NCBI RefSeq assembly: GCF_003390885.1
Contig: NZ_QMEL01000015.1
Location: 1 to 33,168 of the forward strand
DNA length: 33,168 nt
Source: Pelagibacterium sediminicola
Lineage (GTDB): Bacteria; Pseudomonadota; Alphaproteobacteria; Rhizobiales; Devosiaceae
Direction: 5' to 3'
The notes under the pieces were generated by a model. It was given only the letters and a program-made list of their open reading frames with translations, did not search any database and was not told the origin of the DNA. Below are positions 13,628-22,379 of this stretch, piece by piece. Each line of letters begins with the position of its first letter. Positions within the stretch are counted from its first letter, which is position 1. The translations under genes were made by a program, and so were the position numbers.

Positions 13628-15241
13628 ATGCAATTTGCAACGGTCCTAAAGGGCGGCCTTCTGGCCGGTTTCATGGCTATGGCCATGTCGGGCTCGGCGC
13701 TTGCCGTAACGCTCAACCTGCATAATGGCGGCGATCCCCGCACGCTCGATCCGCATCAGGTTTCGGGCAACTGGGAAGACCGCCCGGTCAGTGACTATAT
13801 CGAGGGCCTGATGACCCTTGACGCGGTGGGCTCGCCCATTCTGGGGCAGGCCGCTTCCTACGACGTGTCCGATGATGGTCTCGTCTATACCTTCACCCTG
13901 CGCGACGACATCACGTGGTCCGACGGTACGCCCGTGACGGCGCGCGATTTCGTCGTGGGCGCCCAGCGCATGCAGGACCCCGCCAAGGCGGCCGACTATG
14001 CGTATCTGATGCACTTCATCGAGAACGCCGAGGCGATCAACTCCGGCGAGATCACCGATTTCGACGAACTGGGCGTCAAGGCGCTCGATGACAAGACCGT
14101 CGAGATCACGCTCAACGCGCCGACCCCCTATTTGCTGGCGGCGCTCGCCCACTACACGGCCTATCCGGTTCCGGCCCATGTCATCGACGAGGTCGGCGAC
14201 CAGTGGACCGCCATGGAAAATATCGTCGGCAACGGTCCTTACACGCCGGTCGAATGGGTGCCGGGCTCGTTTATCCGTTCGGTCAAGAACGAGAATTATT
14301 ACGACGCGGCCAACGTGCAGATCGATGAGGTGATCTACCACATCACCGAAGACGACAATGCCGCGCTCAACCGCTATCGCGCGGGTGAGTTCGATATTCT
14401 TTCGAGCTTCCCGGCTGACCAGTACCAGTTGCTTCAGGACCAGTATCCGGGTGAAGCGCACGTCGCGCCGTTCCTGGGTGTATACTACTACGTCATGAAC
14501 CAGACCGATCCGGCTCTGGCCGATGTACGGGTGCGCGAGGCGCTCTCGATCTCGATCAACCGCGAGGTCATCGGTCCGGACGTTCTGGGCACGGGCGAAT
14601 TGCCGGCCTATGGCTGGGTCCCGCCGGGCACCTCCAACTATGAGGGCGAAGCCTACATGCCCGACTGGGCGAGCGAGGACTATGGCGCCCGCGTCGAACG
14701 CGCCCAGGCGCTGATGGAAGAAGCGGGCTTCGGCCCGGATAATCCGCTCAACCTGCAACTGCGCTACAACACCAATGAGAACCACCGCCGGATTGCCGTC
14801 GCGATCGGCGCGATGTGGGAGCCTCTGGGTGTGAATATCGAGCTGTTCAACGCCGAGGTGGGACCGCACTACGATGCGCTCCAGGCCGGCGATTTCCAGA
14901 TCGGCCGCGCCGGCTGGCTGATGGACTATGACGATGCTTCCAACATGCTCGATCTCCTGAAGTCCGGTGTCTCGCAGGGCGACGGTATCAACTGGGGCAA
15001 CAACTATGGCCGCTACTCCAACACCGAGTACGATGCCCTGCTCGCCGAAGCCGCAACCGAGCTCGACCTGGAAGCCCGCGCAGCGCTGATGCACGAGGCC
15101 GAGGCGATCGCCATGGATGAGTTCGGCGTGCTGCCGATCTACTTCTATGTGTCCAAGTGGGTTGTGTCGCCCTCCATCTCGGGCTTCGAGGACAACGCGG
15201 TGGACCGTCACCTCGTGCGTTACATGTCCAAGTCGGAATAA
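13628..15241 (+). CDS. oppA: Oligopeptide ABC transporter, periplasmic substrate-binding protein
   Basis: 537 residues from ATG 13628, preceded by AAGGAGA (13613-13619). A longer frame from 13421 is rejected because it overlaps fadI and lacks a signal. The signal peptide is about 26 residues (KGGLLAGFMAMAMSGSALA, cleaved before VTLNLH). There is no lipobox, so the protein is free in the periplasm. The mature part is a class C solute-binding protein of the SBP_bac_5 family: NGGDPRTLDPHQ near the start, then YTFTLRDDITWSDGTPVTARDFV, a hallmark of the family, and VREALSISINREVI. It delivers peptides to OppBCDF encoded next. Ligand length is not readable; MppA-like use of murein peptides is possible given nearby cell-wall genes, but that is speculation. 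Confidence 0.92.
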   Translation: MQFATVLKGGLLAGFMAMAMSGSALAVTLNLHNGGDPRTLDPHQVSGNWEDRPVSDYIEGLMTLDAVGSPILGQAASYDVSDDGLVYTFTLRDDITWSDGTPVTARDFVVGAQRMQDPAKAADYAYLMHFIENAEAINSGEITDFDELGVKALDDKTVEITLNAPTPYLLAALAHYTAYPVPAHVIDEVGDQWTAMENIVGNGPYTPVEWVPGSFIRSVKNENYYDAANVQIDEVIYHITEDDNAALNRYRAGEFDILSSFPADQYQLLQDQYPGEAHVAPFLGVYYYVMNQTDPALADVRVREALSISINREVIGPDVLGTGELPAYGWVPPGTSNYEGEAYMPDWASEDYGARVERAQALMEEAGFGPDNPLNLQLRYNTNENHRRIAVAIGAMWEPLGVNIELFNAEVGPHYDALQAGDFQIGRAGWLMDYDDASNMLDLLKSGVSQGDGINWGNNYGRYSNTEYDALLAEAATELDLEARAALMHEAEAIAMDEFGVLPIYFYVSKWVVSPSISGFEDNAVDRHLVRYMSKSE

Positions 15242-15254
15242 GGCTTGACCCAAG

Positions 15255-15284
15255 CGTACCGCCGGCTTTCTTGCCGGCGGTACG
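15255..15284 (+). other. Intercistronic stem-loop between oppA and oppB
   Basis: A perfect 12-bp stem (15255-15266 with 15273-15284, CGTACCGCCGGC and its complement) and a TTTCTT loop, 13 bp after the oppA stop. Only TATTCCCT follows, not a full T-tract, so read-through into oppB is expected. Such structures after binding-protein genes commonly stabilise the upstream message or partly stop transcription, giving more binding protein than permease. Confidence 0.78.
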
Positions 15285-15375
15285 TATTCCCTAATGATCA
15301 TCCGCCGATTGCCTCACCTCGTGGGCGGTAAGCAAGGAAACGGCGTTTTCCTGCTGGCGTGACGGGAATTTTCAG

Positions 15376-16299
15376 ATGCTGACATATGTCCTGCGCCGGC
15401 TGGCCTCGATCATTCCGGTTGCATTCATTGCCGTTACGGCATGCTTTTTCATCCTGCGGCTGGCGCCCGGTGGCCCGTTCGACCAGGAGCGCGCGCTGCC
15501 CCCGGCGATCCTGCGCAATCTGAGGGCGGCTTACGATCTCGACCAGCCACTGGTCATCCAGTATTTCATCTATATCGGGCGGCTGCTGCGCGGGGATCTC
15601 GGCCCCTCGATGGTGGTGCAGGATTTTACCGTCTCCCAGCTTCTTGCGCTTGGCCTGCCGTTTTCGCTCATGCTGGGGCTGTTCGCCTTCGTCATCGCGA
15701 CCGTTGCGGGGATTGCCGCCGGGACGATAGCGGCGGTCAACCAGAACAAATGGCCCGATTACGTGCTGGTGCTGGTGGTGATGATCGGTCTCATCATCCC
15801 CAACTTCCTCATGGGCAGCATCCTGCAACTCGTCTTCGGGGTCTATCTCAGATGGCTGCCCGCCGGGGGCTGGCAGAACGGTTCGATGGCGCATCTGGTG
15901 ATGCCGGTCATCGTGCTCGCCTGGCCGCATGCGGCGCGCATCTCGCGGCTGATGCGCGGCTCGATGATCGAGGTGCTGGGCAGCAATTACGTGCGCACGG
16001 CCAAGGCTAAGGGGCTGGGTGAGCGGCTGGTGCTGTCGCGCCACGCCATCAAGCCCGCGCTTATCCCGGTGGTCTCCTATCTGGGGCCGGGGCTCTCTTA
16101 TCTGCTGACGGGATCGCTGATCGTCGAGCAGATTTTCAGCCTGCCCGGGATCGGGCGCTATTTCATCAATGCGGCCTTGAGCCGCGATTATGGGCTCGTG
16201 CTTGGAACGGTGATCTTGTACATGGCGATCATTCTGGTGCTCAATCTGCTGGTCGATCTCGCCTATGCCTGGCTCGATCCCAAGGTGAGGTATCGCTAA
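15376..16299 (+). CDS. oppB: Oligopeptide ABC transporter permease
   Basis: 307 residues with six predicted membrane segments. The first is at about 8-30 (LASIIPVAFIAVTACFFILRL), followed by the RLAPGGPFDQE stretch typical of OppB and DppB. The cytoplasmic EAA-like loop, about 215-235, includes YVRTAKAKGLGERLVLSRHAIKPALIP, which docks on the ATPase subunits. It forms the inner-membrane channel with OppC. Start ATG 15376 lies 134 bp after oppA. Its stop overlaps the oppC start by one base (TAATG), so they are translationally coupled. Confidence 0.93.
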   Translation: MLTYVLRRLASIIPVAFIAVTACFFILRLAPGGPFDQERALPPAILRNLRAAYDLDQPLVIQYFIYIGRLLRGDLGPSMVVQDFTVSQLLALGLPFSLMLGLFAFVIATVAGIAAGTIAAVNQNKWPDYVLVLVVMIGLIIPNFLMGSILQLVFGVYLRWLPAGGWQNGSMAHLVMPVIVLAWPHAARISRLMRGSMIEVLGSNYVRTAKAKGLGERLVLSRHAIKPALIPVVSYLGPGLSYLLTGSLIVEQIFSLPGIGRYFINAALSRDYGLVLGTVILYMAIILVLNLLVDLAYAWLDPKVRYR

Positions 16300-17219
16300 T
16301 GGCCGGGATAACAAGGAAAGACGAAACTCTGAGCCGGTATGCCGACCAGCTCGAAACGCTCGATGCCCCCAAGGGGCGCTCGCTGACCGACGATGCACTG
16401 CGCCGGCTGTTTGCCAACAAGGCGGCGATGGTCTCGGTATTCATTCTGGGCGCCATCGTTCTGATTGCGTTCATCGGCCCCTATTTTGTGCCGTGGTCCT
16501 ATTCGACGGTGGACTGGACCGCGATCCGCAAGCCGCCCGATTTTGAAAAACTGCATTATCTGGGCACGGACCAGAACGGGCGCGATCTCCTGGCAAGGCT
16601 GCTGCAGGGCACGCAGATGAGCCTGATCGTTGCCGCGGTGGCAACGGCGGTATCGGTGATCATCGGTATCGTCTACGGGGCTATCGCGGGATATTTCGGC
16701 GGGCGGGTCGATGCGATCATGATGCGGTTCGTCGACGTCATGTACGCGCTGCCCTATATCCTGTTCGTCATCATTCTCGTCGTGATCTTCGGGCGCTCCC
16801 CGATCCTGCTGTTCGTGGGCATCGGCGCCATCGAATGGCTGACCATGGCGCGGATCGTGCGCGGGCAGACGCTCAGCCTCAAGGAGCGCGAGTTCATCGA
16901 GGCGGCAAAGGCGGGCGGGGCCAAGCCCTTCACCATCATCATGCGCCATATCGTGCCCAACCTTGCGGGGCCGGTGGTGATCTATGCAACGCTCACCATC
17001 CCCGAGATTATCATCACCGAGAGCTTCCTGTCCTATTTGGGGCTCGGCATCCAGGAACCGCAGACCTCGCTGGGCACGCTCATTTCCGAGGGCGCGCAGG
17101 TGATCGAGGTCATGCCGTGGCTTTTGGCCTTCCCCGCCGTCATGCTCGTGCTGCTGTTGCTGTGCCTCTCCTATGTGGGGGACGGGCTGCGGGACGCGCT
17201 CGATCCAAAGGACCGCTGA
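16299..17219 (+). CDS. oppC: Oligopeptide ABC transporter permease
   Basis: 306 residues. An N-terminal cytoplasmic tail of about 45 residues (including the OppC_N-type LRRLFANKAAMVSVFILGAI region) leads into the first membrane segment, and a periplasmic loop carries HYLGTDQNGRDLLARLLQG, characteristic of OppC and DppC. Five more segments follow, with an EAA loop at EFIEAAKAGGAKPFTIIMRHIVPN. It pairs with OppB to form the transmembrane path. The start overlaps the oppB stop by one base, and the oppD start comes one base after its stop. Confidence 0.93.
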   Translation: MAGITRKDETLSRYADQLETLDAPKGRSLTDDALRRLFANKAAMVSVFILGAIVLIAFIGPYFVPWSYSTVDWTAIRKPPDFEKLHYLGTDQNGRDLLARLLQGTQMSLIVAAVATAVSVIIGIVYGAIAGYFGGRVDAIMMRFVDVMYALPYILFVIILVVIFGRSPILLFVGIGAIEWLTMARIVRGQTLSLKEREFIEAAKAGGAKPFTIIMRHIVPNLAGPVVIYATLTIPEIIITESFLSYLGLGIQEPQTSLGTLISEGAQVIEVMPWLLAFPAVMLVLLLLCLSYVGDGLRDALDPKDR

Positions 17220-17220
17220 G

Positions 17221-18210
17221 ATGACCGATGTCCTGAATGTGCGCGACCTCAATGTTTCCTTTGCCCTGCACGAAAGCGAGGTCCACGCGGTAAGGGAGCT
17301 CGGTTTCGATCTGCGCCAGGGCGAGACCCTTGCCGTCGTGGGCGAGAGCGGGTCGGGCAAGAGCCAGTCGTTCCTAGCCATCATGGGGCTGCTCGCCAAG
17401 AACGGGCGGGCCACGGGCTCGGCCAGGATGGGCGATGTCGAACTGGTCGGGATGGCGCCGGGCAAGCTCGACGCTTATCGCGGCAAGGACATCGCGATGA
17501 TATTCCAGGACCCGATGACCTCGCTCAACCCCTCGCTCAAGGTCAAGACCCAGCTTGCCGAGGTTCTGGTCAAGCACCAGGGTTATAGTCTGGACAAGGC
17601 GATAAAGGAATCGATCGCCATGCTCGACCGGGTCGGCATCCCCGCGCCCGAGCGCCGCGCCAATGCTTATCCGCACGAACTGTCGGGGGGCATGCGCCAG
17701 CGGGTGATGATCGCCATGGCGCTTTTGTGCCGGCCCAAGATCCTCATCGCCGACGAGCCGACCACCGCGCTCGACGTCACCGTCCAGGCGCAGATGCTCG
17801 ATCTGTTCAAGGAACTGACCAATGATTTCGGCACGGCGCTCGTGATGATCACCCACAATCTGGGGGTGGTGGCCGGGCTCGCCGACCGGATGATGGTGAT
17901 GTATGGGGGCAGGGCCGTCGAGACCGGCACGGTCGACGAATTGTTCTACGATCCCCGCCACCCCTATACGCTGGGGCTTTTGTCCTCGACGCCCAACCCG
18001 GAATCGCGGGCGCGGCGGCTCAACCCCATTTCCGGCCTGCCGCCCAGCCTCGAACACCTTCCCGAAGGCTGCTCGTTCAACCCGCGCTGCGCGTTTAGGT
18101 TCGACCGGTGCCTTGTGGAACGCCCGCCGCTTGAACCGGTGGGTGAAGGCCAGCGCAGGAAGGCGTGTTTTTATGAAGGCCCGCTGGTGGCCGAGGAGCG
18201 TTCGGCATGA
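17221..18210 (+). CDS. oppD: Oligopeptide ABC transporter ATP-binding protein
   Basis: 329 residues from ATG 17221, one base after the oppC stop. A 16-residue longer frame overlaps oppC and is not used. ABC ATPase motifs: Walker A GESGSGKS (41-48), Q-loop [11 protein letters not shown], signature LSGGMRQR (154-161), Walker B ILIADEP (174-180), and the switch histidine in MITHNLG. The C-terminal oligopeptide-transporter extension contains [14 protein letters not shown], cysteines that in this family can bind an Fe-S cluster. It powers import together with OppF. The stop overlaps the oppF start (ATGA). Confidence 0.94.
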   Translation: MTDVLNVRDLNVSFALHESEVHAVRELGFDLRQGETLAVVGESGSGKSQSFLAIMGLLAKNGRATGSARMGDVELVGMAPGKLDAYRGKDIAMIFQDPMTSLNPSLKVKTQLAEVLVKHQGYSLDKAIKESIAMLDRVGIPAPERRANAYPHELSGGMRQRVMIAMALLCRPKILIADEPTTALDVTVQAQMLDLFKELTNDFGTALVMITHNLGVVAGLADRMMVMYGGRAVETGTVDELFYDPRHPYTLGLLSSTPNPESRARRLNPISGLPPSLEHLPEGCSFNPRCAFRFDRCLVERPPLEPVGEGQRRKACFYEGPLVAEERSA

Positions 18211-19217
18211 GTGCTGTTGAACCCAACGTTCCCGGGAGCGCCCCGCTCCTCCGGATCGAGAACCTCAAGAAGACCTTCTCGATCCCCACGACGCTTTTTC
18301 GCAAACCCCTGACGCTGACCGCGCTCGAGGATATCAACTTCACGGTCGAAAAGGGTGAAACGCTCGGTATCGTGGGGGAGTCCGGGTGCGGGAAATCGAC
18401 CCTCGGGCGCTGCATCCTGCAGCTTATCTCGCCCGATGAGGGCAAGGTGCTCTGGCTGGGGCAGGACCTCACCGAACTCAAGCCCGAGGAGATGCGCAAG
18501 CGCCGTCAGGACCTGCAGATCATCTTTCAGGACCCGCTGGCCTCGCTCAATCCGCGCATGACGGTGGGGGAGATCATCTCCGATCCGTTAAGAACGCTCC
18601 GGCCCGATCTGTCGCGCACTGAAAGGCGGGCGCGGATCATCAGGATGATGGAGGCGGTGGGGCTGCTGCCCGAGATGATCAACCGCTATCCGCACGAATT
18701 TTCCGGCGGGCAGGCGCAGCGCATCGGGATCGCGCGAGCGCTCATCACCGAGCCCAAGCTGATCGTGTGCGACGAGCCGGTCTCGGCGCTCGACGTTTCG
18801 ATCCAGGCGCAAATCCTCAACCTTTTGTCCGAACTCAAGGACGAATTCGGGCTGACGCTGGTGTTCATCAGCCACGACCTGTCGGTGGTCCGGCACGTTT
18901 CGGACCGCATCCTGGTGCTCTATCTGGGGCGGATCGCCGAGCTTGCCTCGGGCGAGATGCTCTATACCGACCCCAAGCACCCCTATACGCGGGCGCTGCT
19001 GACCGCTGTCCCGATCCCCGACCCGAAACGGGCGCGGATGCGCGATGTCGAGGAGCTGATGGGGGAAGTCCCCTCTCCGATCAACCCGCCCTCGGGCTGC
19101 CACTTCCGGACGCGGTGCCGCTATGCGATCGAAAAATGCGCGGCCATCATCCCGCCTCTCGAGGAGATTCCCGGCGGGCGGCTGGTGGCGTGCCACCGCT
19201 GGAAGGAGATCGACTGA
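18207..19217 (+). CDS. oppF: Oligopeptide ABC transporter ATP-binding protein
   Basis: 336 residues, the second ATPase of the importer. Walker A GESGCGKS (57-64), Q-loop IFQDPLASLNPRM, Walker B LIVCDEP and switch histidine in FISHDLS are all present. The signature is FSGGQAQR, where most family members have LSGGQRQR or FSGGQRQR; the core SGGQ and final QR are intact. The C-terminal extension has CHFRTRCRYAIEKC, again the oligopeptide-transporter cysteine pattern. It starts inside the oppD stop codon and is the last gene of the opp block. Confidence 0.94.
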   Translation: MSAVEPNVPGSAPLLRIENLKKTFSIPTTLFRKPLTLTALEDINFTVEKGETLGIVGESGCGKSTLGRCILQLISPDEGKVLWLGQDLTELKPEEMRKRRQDLQIIFQDPLASLNPRMTVGEIISDPLRTLRPDLSRTERRARIIRMMEAVGLLPEMINRYPHEFSGGQAQRIGIARALITEPKLIVCDEPVSALDVSIQAQILNLLSELKDEFGLTLVFISHDLSVVRHVSDRILVLYLGRIAELASGEMLYTDPKHPYTRALLTAVPIPDPKRARMRDVEELMGEVPSPINPPSGCHFRTRCRYAIEKCAAIIPPLEEIPGGRLVACHRWKEID

Positions 19218-19277
19218 TCTCCTTCGGGGGGCGCGGAGAACCGGGGATTTTTCGGCCAAAAGGTTCTGCGACTCGCG

Positions 19278-19306
19278 TTGACAGGATGGGCCTTTGCCCC
19301 TATGTT
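19278..19306 (+). promoter_or_regulatory. Sigma-70 type promoter of rpmJ
   Basis: A consensus TTGACA (19278-19283), 17 bp, then TATGTT (19301-19306), 61 bp before the rpmJ ATG. This is the best housekeeping promoter match in the window, in keeping with a highly expressed ribosomal protein gene. Confidence 0.82.
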
Positions 19307-19367
19307 CCGCCCAACTTTCAAGCGGCGCCTTGAGCCCCGCCTGTTTTCCTGTTCTCTGAGGCTAGAA

Positions 19368-19493
19368 ATGAAGATCCGCAATTCGCTCAAGGCGCTGATG
19401 ACCCGGCATCGGGACAACAAGCTGGTCCGCCGCCGCGGCCGCGTCTACATCATCAACAAGGTCAACAAGCGCTTCAAGGCCCGTCAGGGCTGA
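19368..19493 (+). CDS. rpmJ: 50S ribosomal protein L36, zinc-independent form
   Basis: 41 residues: [19 protein letters not shown], then a basic tail ending RFKARQG. It is a near-exact match to the YkgO-type L36 known from alphaproteobacteria. It has no cysteines, so it is the C-minus form that does not bind zinc. L36 binds 23S rRNA in the large subunit. A frame extending up to 19278 is rejected because it would include the promoter. The gene is monocistronic, with its own consensus promoter and a strong terminator 25 bp downstream. In alphaproteobacteria this form is usually the only L36, so it need not mean zinc stress. Confidence 0.96.
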   Translation: MKIRNSLKALMTRHRDNKLVRRRGRVYIINKVNKRFKARQG

Positions 19494-19517
19494 GAGTGCC
19501 GCTCATGGCTGATGAAG

Positions 19518-19547
19518 AACCCGCCCGTTGAGGCGGGTTTTTTGTTG
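19518..19547 (+). terminator. Intrinsic terminator of rpmJ
   Basis: An 8-bp stem AACCCGCC (19518-19525) with GGCGGGTT (19532-19539), a 6-nt loop, and the tract TTTTTGTT directly after it. This is a canonical rho-independent terminator 25 bp beyond the rpmJ stop codon. Confidence 0.93.
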
Positions 19548-19562
19548 TGCTGATACGCGTTT

Positions 19563-19696
19563 TCGGAGCGTGTGGCTTCACCTCTCCCCATCAAGGGGAG
19601 GGTGTTTCCTTTGCTCGGATACATCCCACGCACAAGGCCAGCACCCCCCTTGTGGGGGAGGGCTGGGGAGGGGGGGATTCAGCGAAAGCCGAAATC
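19563..19696 (-). repeat. GC-rich intergenic dyad element, family 2, copy C
   Basis: An inverted copy of the element at 10041-10184. It shares the order TGTGGCTTCACC, CTCCCCATCAAGGGGAGG, CGCACAAGGCCAGCA, CCCCTTGTGGGGG and CGAAAGCCGAAAT when read in reverse complement. It sits between convergent rpmJ and pyk and ends 5 bp from the pyk stop codon, where its hairpins could also act as a pyk terminator. Confidence 0.8.
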
Positions 19697-19701
19697 ACTG
19701 C

Positions 19702-21138
19702 CTACGATCCCCCGGCCCCATCCTGCCCGACAAAGGCGATCCTGAGCATGTTGGTGGCGCCGGGGGTGCCCAGCGGGACGCCGGCGGTGATGGCGATGCG
19801 GTCGCCGGGGCGGGCGAGGCCCTCGATATAGGCGATGGAACAGGCGCGGTCGACCATGTCGTCGAGCGAGATCGCGTCATCGGTCTGGACGCAATGGAGG
19901 CCCCAGACGATGGAGAGCCGGCGGACTGTCGTCAGCTTGGGTGAGAGCGCGATGATGGGTTTGGAGGGGCGTTCGCGGCTGGCGCGGATGCCGGTGGAGC
20001 CCGAGGAAGTGTAGGTGACGATGGCGGCGAGATCGAGCGTTTCGGCCACCTGCCGGGTCGCCGCCGAAATGGCGTCGGCGGCGGTCGCCTCGGGCTCGGT
20101 CGCCTGGGCGCGGATGATGCTCTGATAGTTGGCGTCGTGCTCGACGGCGATGGCGATGCGGTCCATCATGGCGACCGACTGCACCGGATAGGACCCCGAG
20201 GCGCTTTCGGCCGAAAGCATGATGGCGTCGGCGCCCTCGAACACCGCGATGGAAACGTCCGATACCTCGGCACGGGTGGGGACCGGCGCGGTGATCATGG
20301 ATTCGAGCATCTGGGTTGCAACGACCACGGGCTTGCCGAGCTTGCGGCACGTGCGGATCATGCGTTTTTGCAGGCCAGGCACAGATTCGAGCGGCATTTC
20401 CACGCCCAGATCGCCGCGGGCGATCATGATGGCGTCGGAAAGCCGGATGATCTCCTCGAGCCGGTCGATGGCCTGCGGCTTTTCGATCTTGGCAAGGACG
20501 CCCGCGCGGCCCTGAACGGTTTTCCTCACCTCGATGATGTCCTCGGGACGCTGGACGAAGGAGAGCGCGATCCAGTCGGCCTCGACCTCGAGGGCGGCCT
20601 TGAGGTCGGCGCGGTCCTTGTCGGTCAGAACGCCCACTTCGAGCACGGTGTCGGGCAGCGAGATGCCCTTGCGGTCCGAGAGCTTGCCGCCATAGACGAC
20701 CTCGCAATTGATGGCTTCGGGCGAGGTGGCGGTGACGCGCAGTTCGATCTTGCCGTCATCGAGCAGCAGGCGTTCGCCCGGCTTTACGGCCGAAAGGATT
20801 TCGGGGTGCGGCAGGTTCACCCGCGTTTCGTCGCCGGGCGCATCGGATGCATCGAGGGTGAAGGTCTCGCCCTTGGCGAGCATGACGGCGCCATCGGCGA
20901 AACGCCCGACCCGGAGCTTGGGTCCTTGCAGGTCGACGAGAATGCCGATGGGATATTTGATGGATTTTTCCACCGCGCGGATCTTGGCGACGGTCTCGTG
21001 CAGCACCTCGTGGCTGGCGTGGCTCATGTTGATGCGGAACACGTCCGCGCCAGCGCGGGCGAGTTCCTCGATCACGCCCTGATCGGAAGAGGCAGGGCCC
21101 AGGGTGGCCAGAATCTTGACGCGGCGGTTTCTTCTCAT
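19702..21138 (-). CDS. pyk: Pyruvate kinase
   Basis: 478 residues starting MRRNRRVKILATLGPASSD. A 15-residue longer frame is rejected because the ATG at 21138 overlaps the upstream gene's stop (ATGA) and starts at the usual pyruvate kinase N-terminus. Landmarks: FRINMSHASHE, LQGPKLRVG, LSFVQRPEDI, the AKIEKPQAI active-site lysine region, MIARGDLGVEMP metal and substrate loop, and PTRAEVSDV. It converts phosphoenolpyruvate and ADP to pyruvate and ATP, the last glycolytic step, in the cytosol. Allosteric control cannot be judged. It is translationally coupled to the DUF1036 gene upstream. Confidence 0.96.
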   Translation of the reverse strand: MRRNRRVKILATLGPASSDQGVIEELARAGADVFRINMSHASHEVLHETVAKIRAVEKSIKYPIGILVDLQGPKLRVGRFADGAVMLAKGETFTLDASDAPGDETRVNLPHPEILSAVKPGERLLLDDGKIELRVTATSPEAINCEVVYGGKLSDRKGISLPDTVLEVGVLTDKDRADLKAALEVEADWIALSFVQRPEDIIEVRKTVQGRAGVLAKIEKPQAIDRLEEIIRLSDAIMIARGDLGVEMPLESVPGLQKRMIRTCRKLGKPVVVATQMLESMITAPVPTRAEVSDVSIAVFEGADAIMLSAESASGSYPVQSVAMMDRIAIAVEHDANYQSIIRAQATEPEATAADAISAATRQVAETLDLAAIVTYTSSGSTGIRASRERPSKPIIALSPKLTTVRRLSIVWGLHCVQTDDAISLDDMVDRACSIAYIEGLARPGDRIAITAGVPLGTPGATNMLRIAFVGQDGAGGS

Positions 21139-21614
21139 TGCGGATCCAGATTGATGTTGGTTTCGGTCAACTGCACCGTCCATTCGGCGTTGTCACGGGT
21201 ATCGAGCTCGAAAAAGCCGGTGCGTTCATAGCCGCGGGCGAGGCAGTCCTCGACGCCGAAAATCGTAAAGCTCGCGTCCTGGGTGCACATGTAGACCGTG
21301 CCGTCCCATGCGCCGCCGCCGAAATCGTCAACGGCGTGCAGATAGTAATAGCGCGAAGTCAGCGCGCCCTGAAAGACCGTGGCGCAGGCGCCCGATCCGG
21401 CGACCCACCAGCCCTCGGACTGCCAGCCCGCGCTGGCGCGATACCCGAAGGCGATGGAGACTGTGTTGGCGGTCTGGTTGCAGATCTTGAGATCGGCCCT
21501 GGCCGTCTGCGGCAAAAGGATCGCCGCGCCCGCAAGGGCAAGGACGACGACGAGGCTGTGACGGAGCAAAAGCGGCACGTTGGCGGTTCGCGAGGGTGAT
21601 TTGCAAGGCATCAT
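21135..21614 (-). CDS. DUF1036 secreted protein of unknown function
   Basis: 159 residues if started at ATG 21614; a second ATG follows directly (21611), and a longer frame reaches 21701 with no better signal. An N-terminal hydrophobic stretch (VPLLLRHSLVVVLALAGAAILL, cleaved near TARA-DL) looks like a signal peptide, so export to the periplasm is likely. The mature part has LKICNQTANTVSIAFGY, GWWVAGSGAC, a tyrosine run SRYYYLHAV and several cysteines, all typical of DUF1036. The biochemical role is unknown. Its stop codon overlaps the pyk start. The pairing with pyk recurs in Hyphomicrobiales as far as I recall, probably as an operon of convenience. Confidence 0.85.
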   Translation of the reverse strand: MMPCKSPSRTANVPLLLRHSLVVVLALAGAAILLPQTARADLKICNQTANTVSIAFGYRASAGWQSEGWWVAGSGACATVFQGALTSRYYYLHAVDDFGGGAWDGTVYMCTQDASFTIFGVEDCLARGYERTGFFELDTRDNAEWTVQLTETNINLDPQ

Positions 21615-21723
21615 GTTTCTGGGCAAGGGCCCCCGATATGTCAATGACCAAGACCCTGCTAGGACACAAAATGGTCCGAACTGATGGCAGTCCTGCGACA
21701 AAGGCGGGTCAAGCCGGCTTAAT

Positions 21724-21758
21724 TGAACGAATTGAACGGATTGCGTTCAATTCGTTCA
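21724..21758. promoter_or_regulatory. Perfect 15-bp inverted repeat, candidate operator or hairpin
   Basis: TGAACGAATTGAACG (21724-21738), a 5-nt loop, then its exact complement (21744-21758). Each arm also repeats the unit GAACG(AA)TTGAACG, so the site holds four GAACG half-sites in alternating orientation. It is AT-richer than its surroundings and lies in the divergent gap, 110 bp upstream of the DUF1036 start and about 200 bp upstream of gapR. No T-tract follows, so an operator is more likely than a terminator. The binding protein is unknown. Confidence 0.7.
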
Positions 21759-21959
21759 GTCAAAATTTTGAAAGTGGGTATCTCCCGGGTTGAAAACTGT
21801 GCCGCGTGCGCATCGATCTTAACCCGGATTGGCTGGTGGGGGATGGTTGCCTGTGGGTAATCCGCGCCAAGGGTTGCGAAGGGGCGCGGCATGGTTTTGA
21901 TAGGAGCGAACGCCGCTTCCGGCGCCATCCCGATTCAGCATCTTTTGCAGGAAACCACC

Positions 21960-22232
21960 ATGTCCGATCACGGTATCGCCCGCGACCAGCTTCGCGCTTT
22001 CATCGAACGCATCGAGCGGTTGGAAGAGGAAAAGAAGGCGATCGCCGACGACGTCAAGGAAGTCTACGCCGAAGCCAAGGGCTCGGGATTCGACACCAAG
22101 GTGATGCGCCAGATCATCCGCATCCGCAAGCAGGACCGCAACGAGCGCGCCGAGCAGGAAGCGATCCTCGATCTCTACATGCACGCGCTGGGCATGGCGG
22201 ACGCGCCGGCGCCGGACTACAACCCGGATTGA
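21960..22232 (+). CDS. gapR: GapR family nucleoid-associated protein (DUF2312)
   Basis: 90 residues from ATG 21960, preceded by AGGAAA. A frame extending to 21891 is rejected, as known family members start at this [19 protein letters not shown]. The sequence continues with a charged helical segment ([20 protein letters not shown]) and a [17 protein letters not shown] region, the DUF2312 hallmark. In Caulobacter, GapR forms a clamp on overtwisted AT-rich DNA ahead of the replication fork and stimulates type II topoisomerases. The gene is nearly universal and often essential in alphaproteobacteria. It stands alone here, divergent from the DUF1036-pyk pair. Confidence 0.95.
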   Translation: MSDHGIARDQLRAFIERIERLEEEKKAIADDVKEVYAEAKGSGFDTKVMRQIIRIRKQDRNERAEQEAILDLYMHALGMADAPAPDYNPD

Positions 22233-22313
22233 TCCGGCCTGGCCGGTTTGACCGGATGAGGCTGAGTGCTCCCCGATTTCGCTGTCCCGCCACCCGCGCC
22301 GGAGGCGATATGG

Positions 22314-22333
22314 TCCCCGGCTTTCGCCGGGGA
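22314..22333. repeat. Short REP-like hairpin between gapR and dxs
   Basis: TCCCCGGC, TTTC loop, GCCGGGGA: an 8-bp perfect stem. Hairpins of the type ccccggctttcgccgggg are a common dispersed palindrome in proteobacterial intergenic DNA. It lies between the convergent gapR and dxs genes and lacks a T-tract. A weaker dyad, ATCCGG with CCGGAT, follows the gapR stop at 22233-22258. Confidence 0.65.
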
Positions 22334-22379
22334 AGCGACGGGAAAAATGGATTGGTCTCCGGGGAAACACTTATCCCGT

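Noticed and set aside
13646-15301. 551-codon open frame antisense to oppA
   Set aside because: Long antisense frames are common in GC-rich genes with third-position GC bias. The product has no recognisable domain, and oppA has a signal peptide, ribosome-binding site and family motifs.
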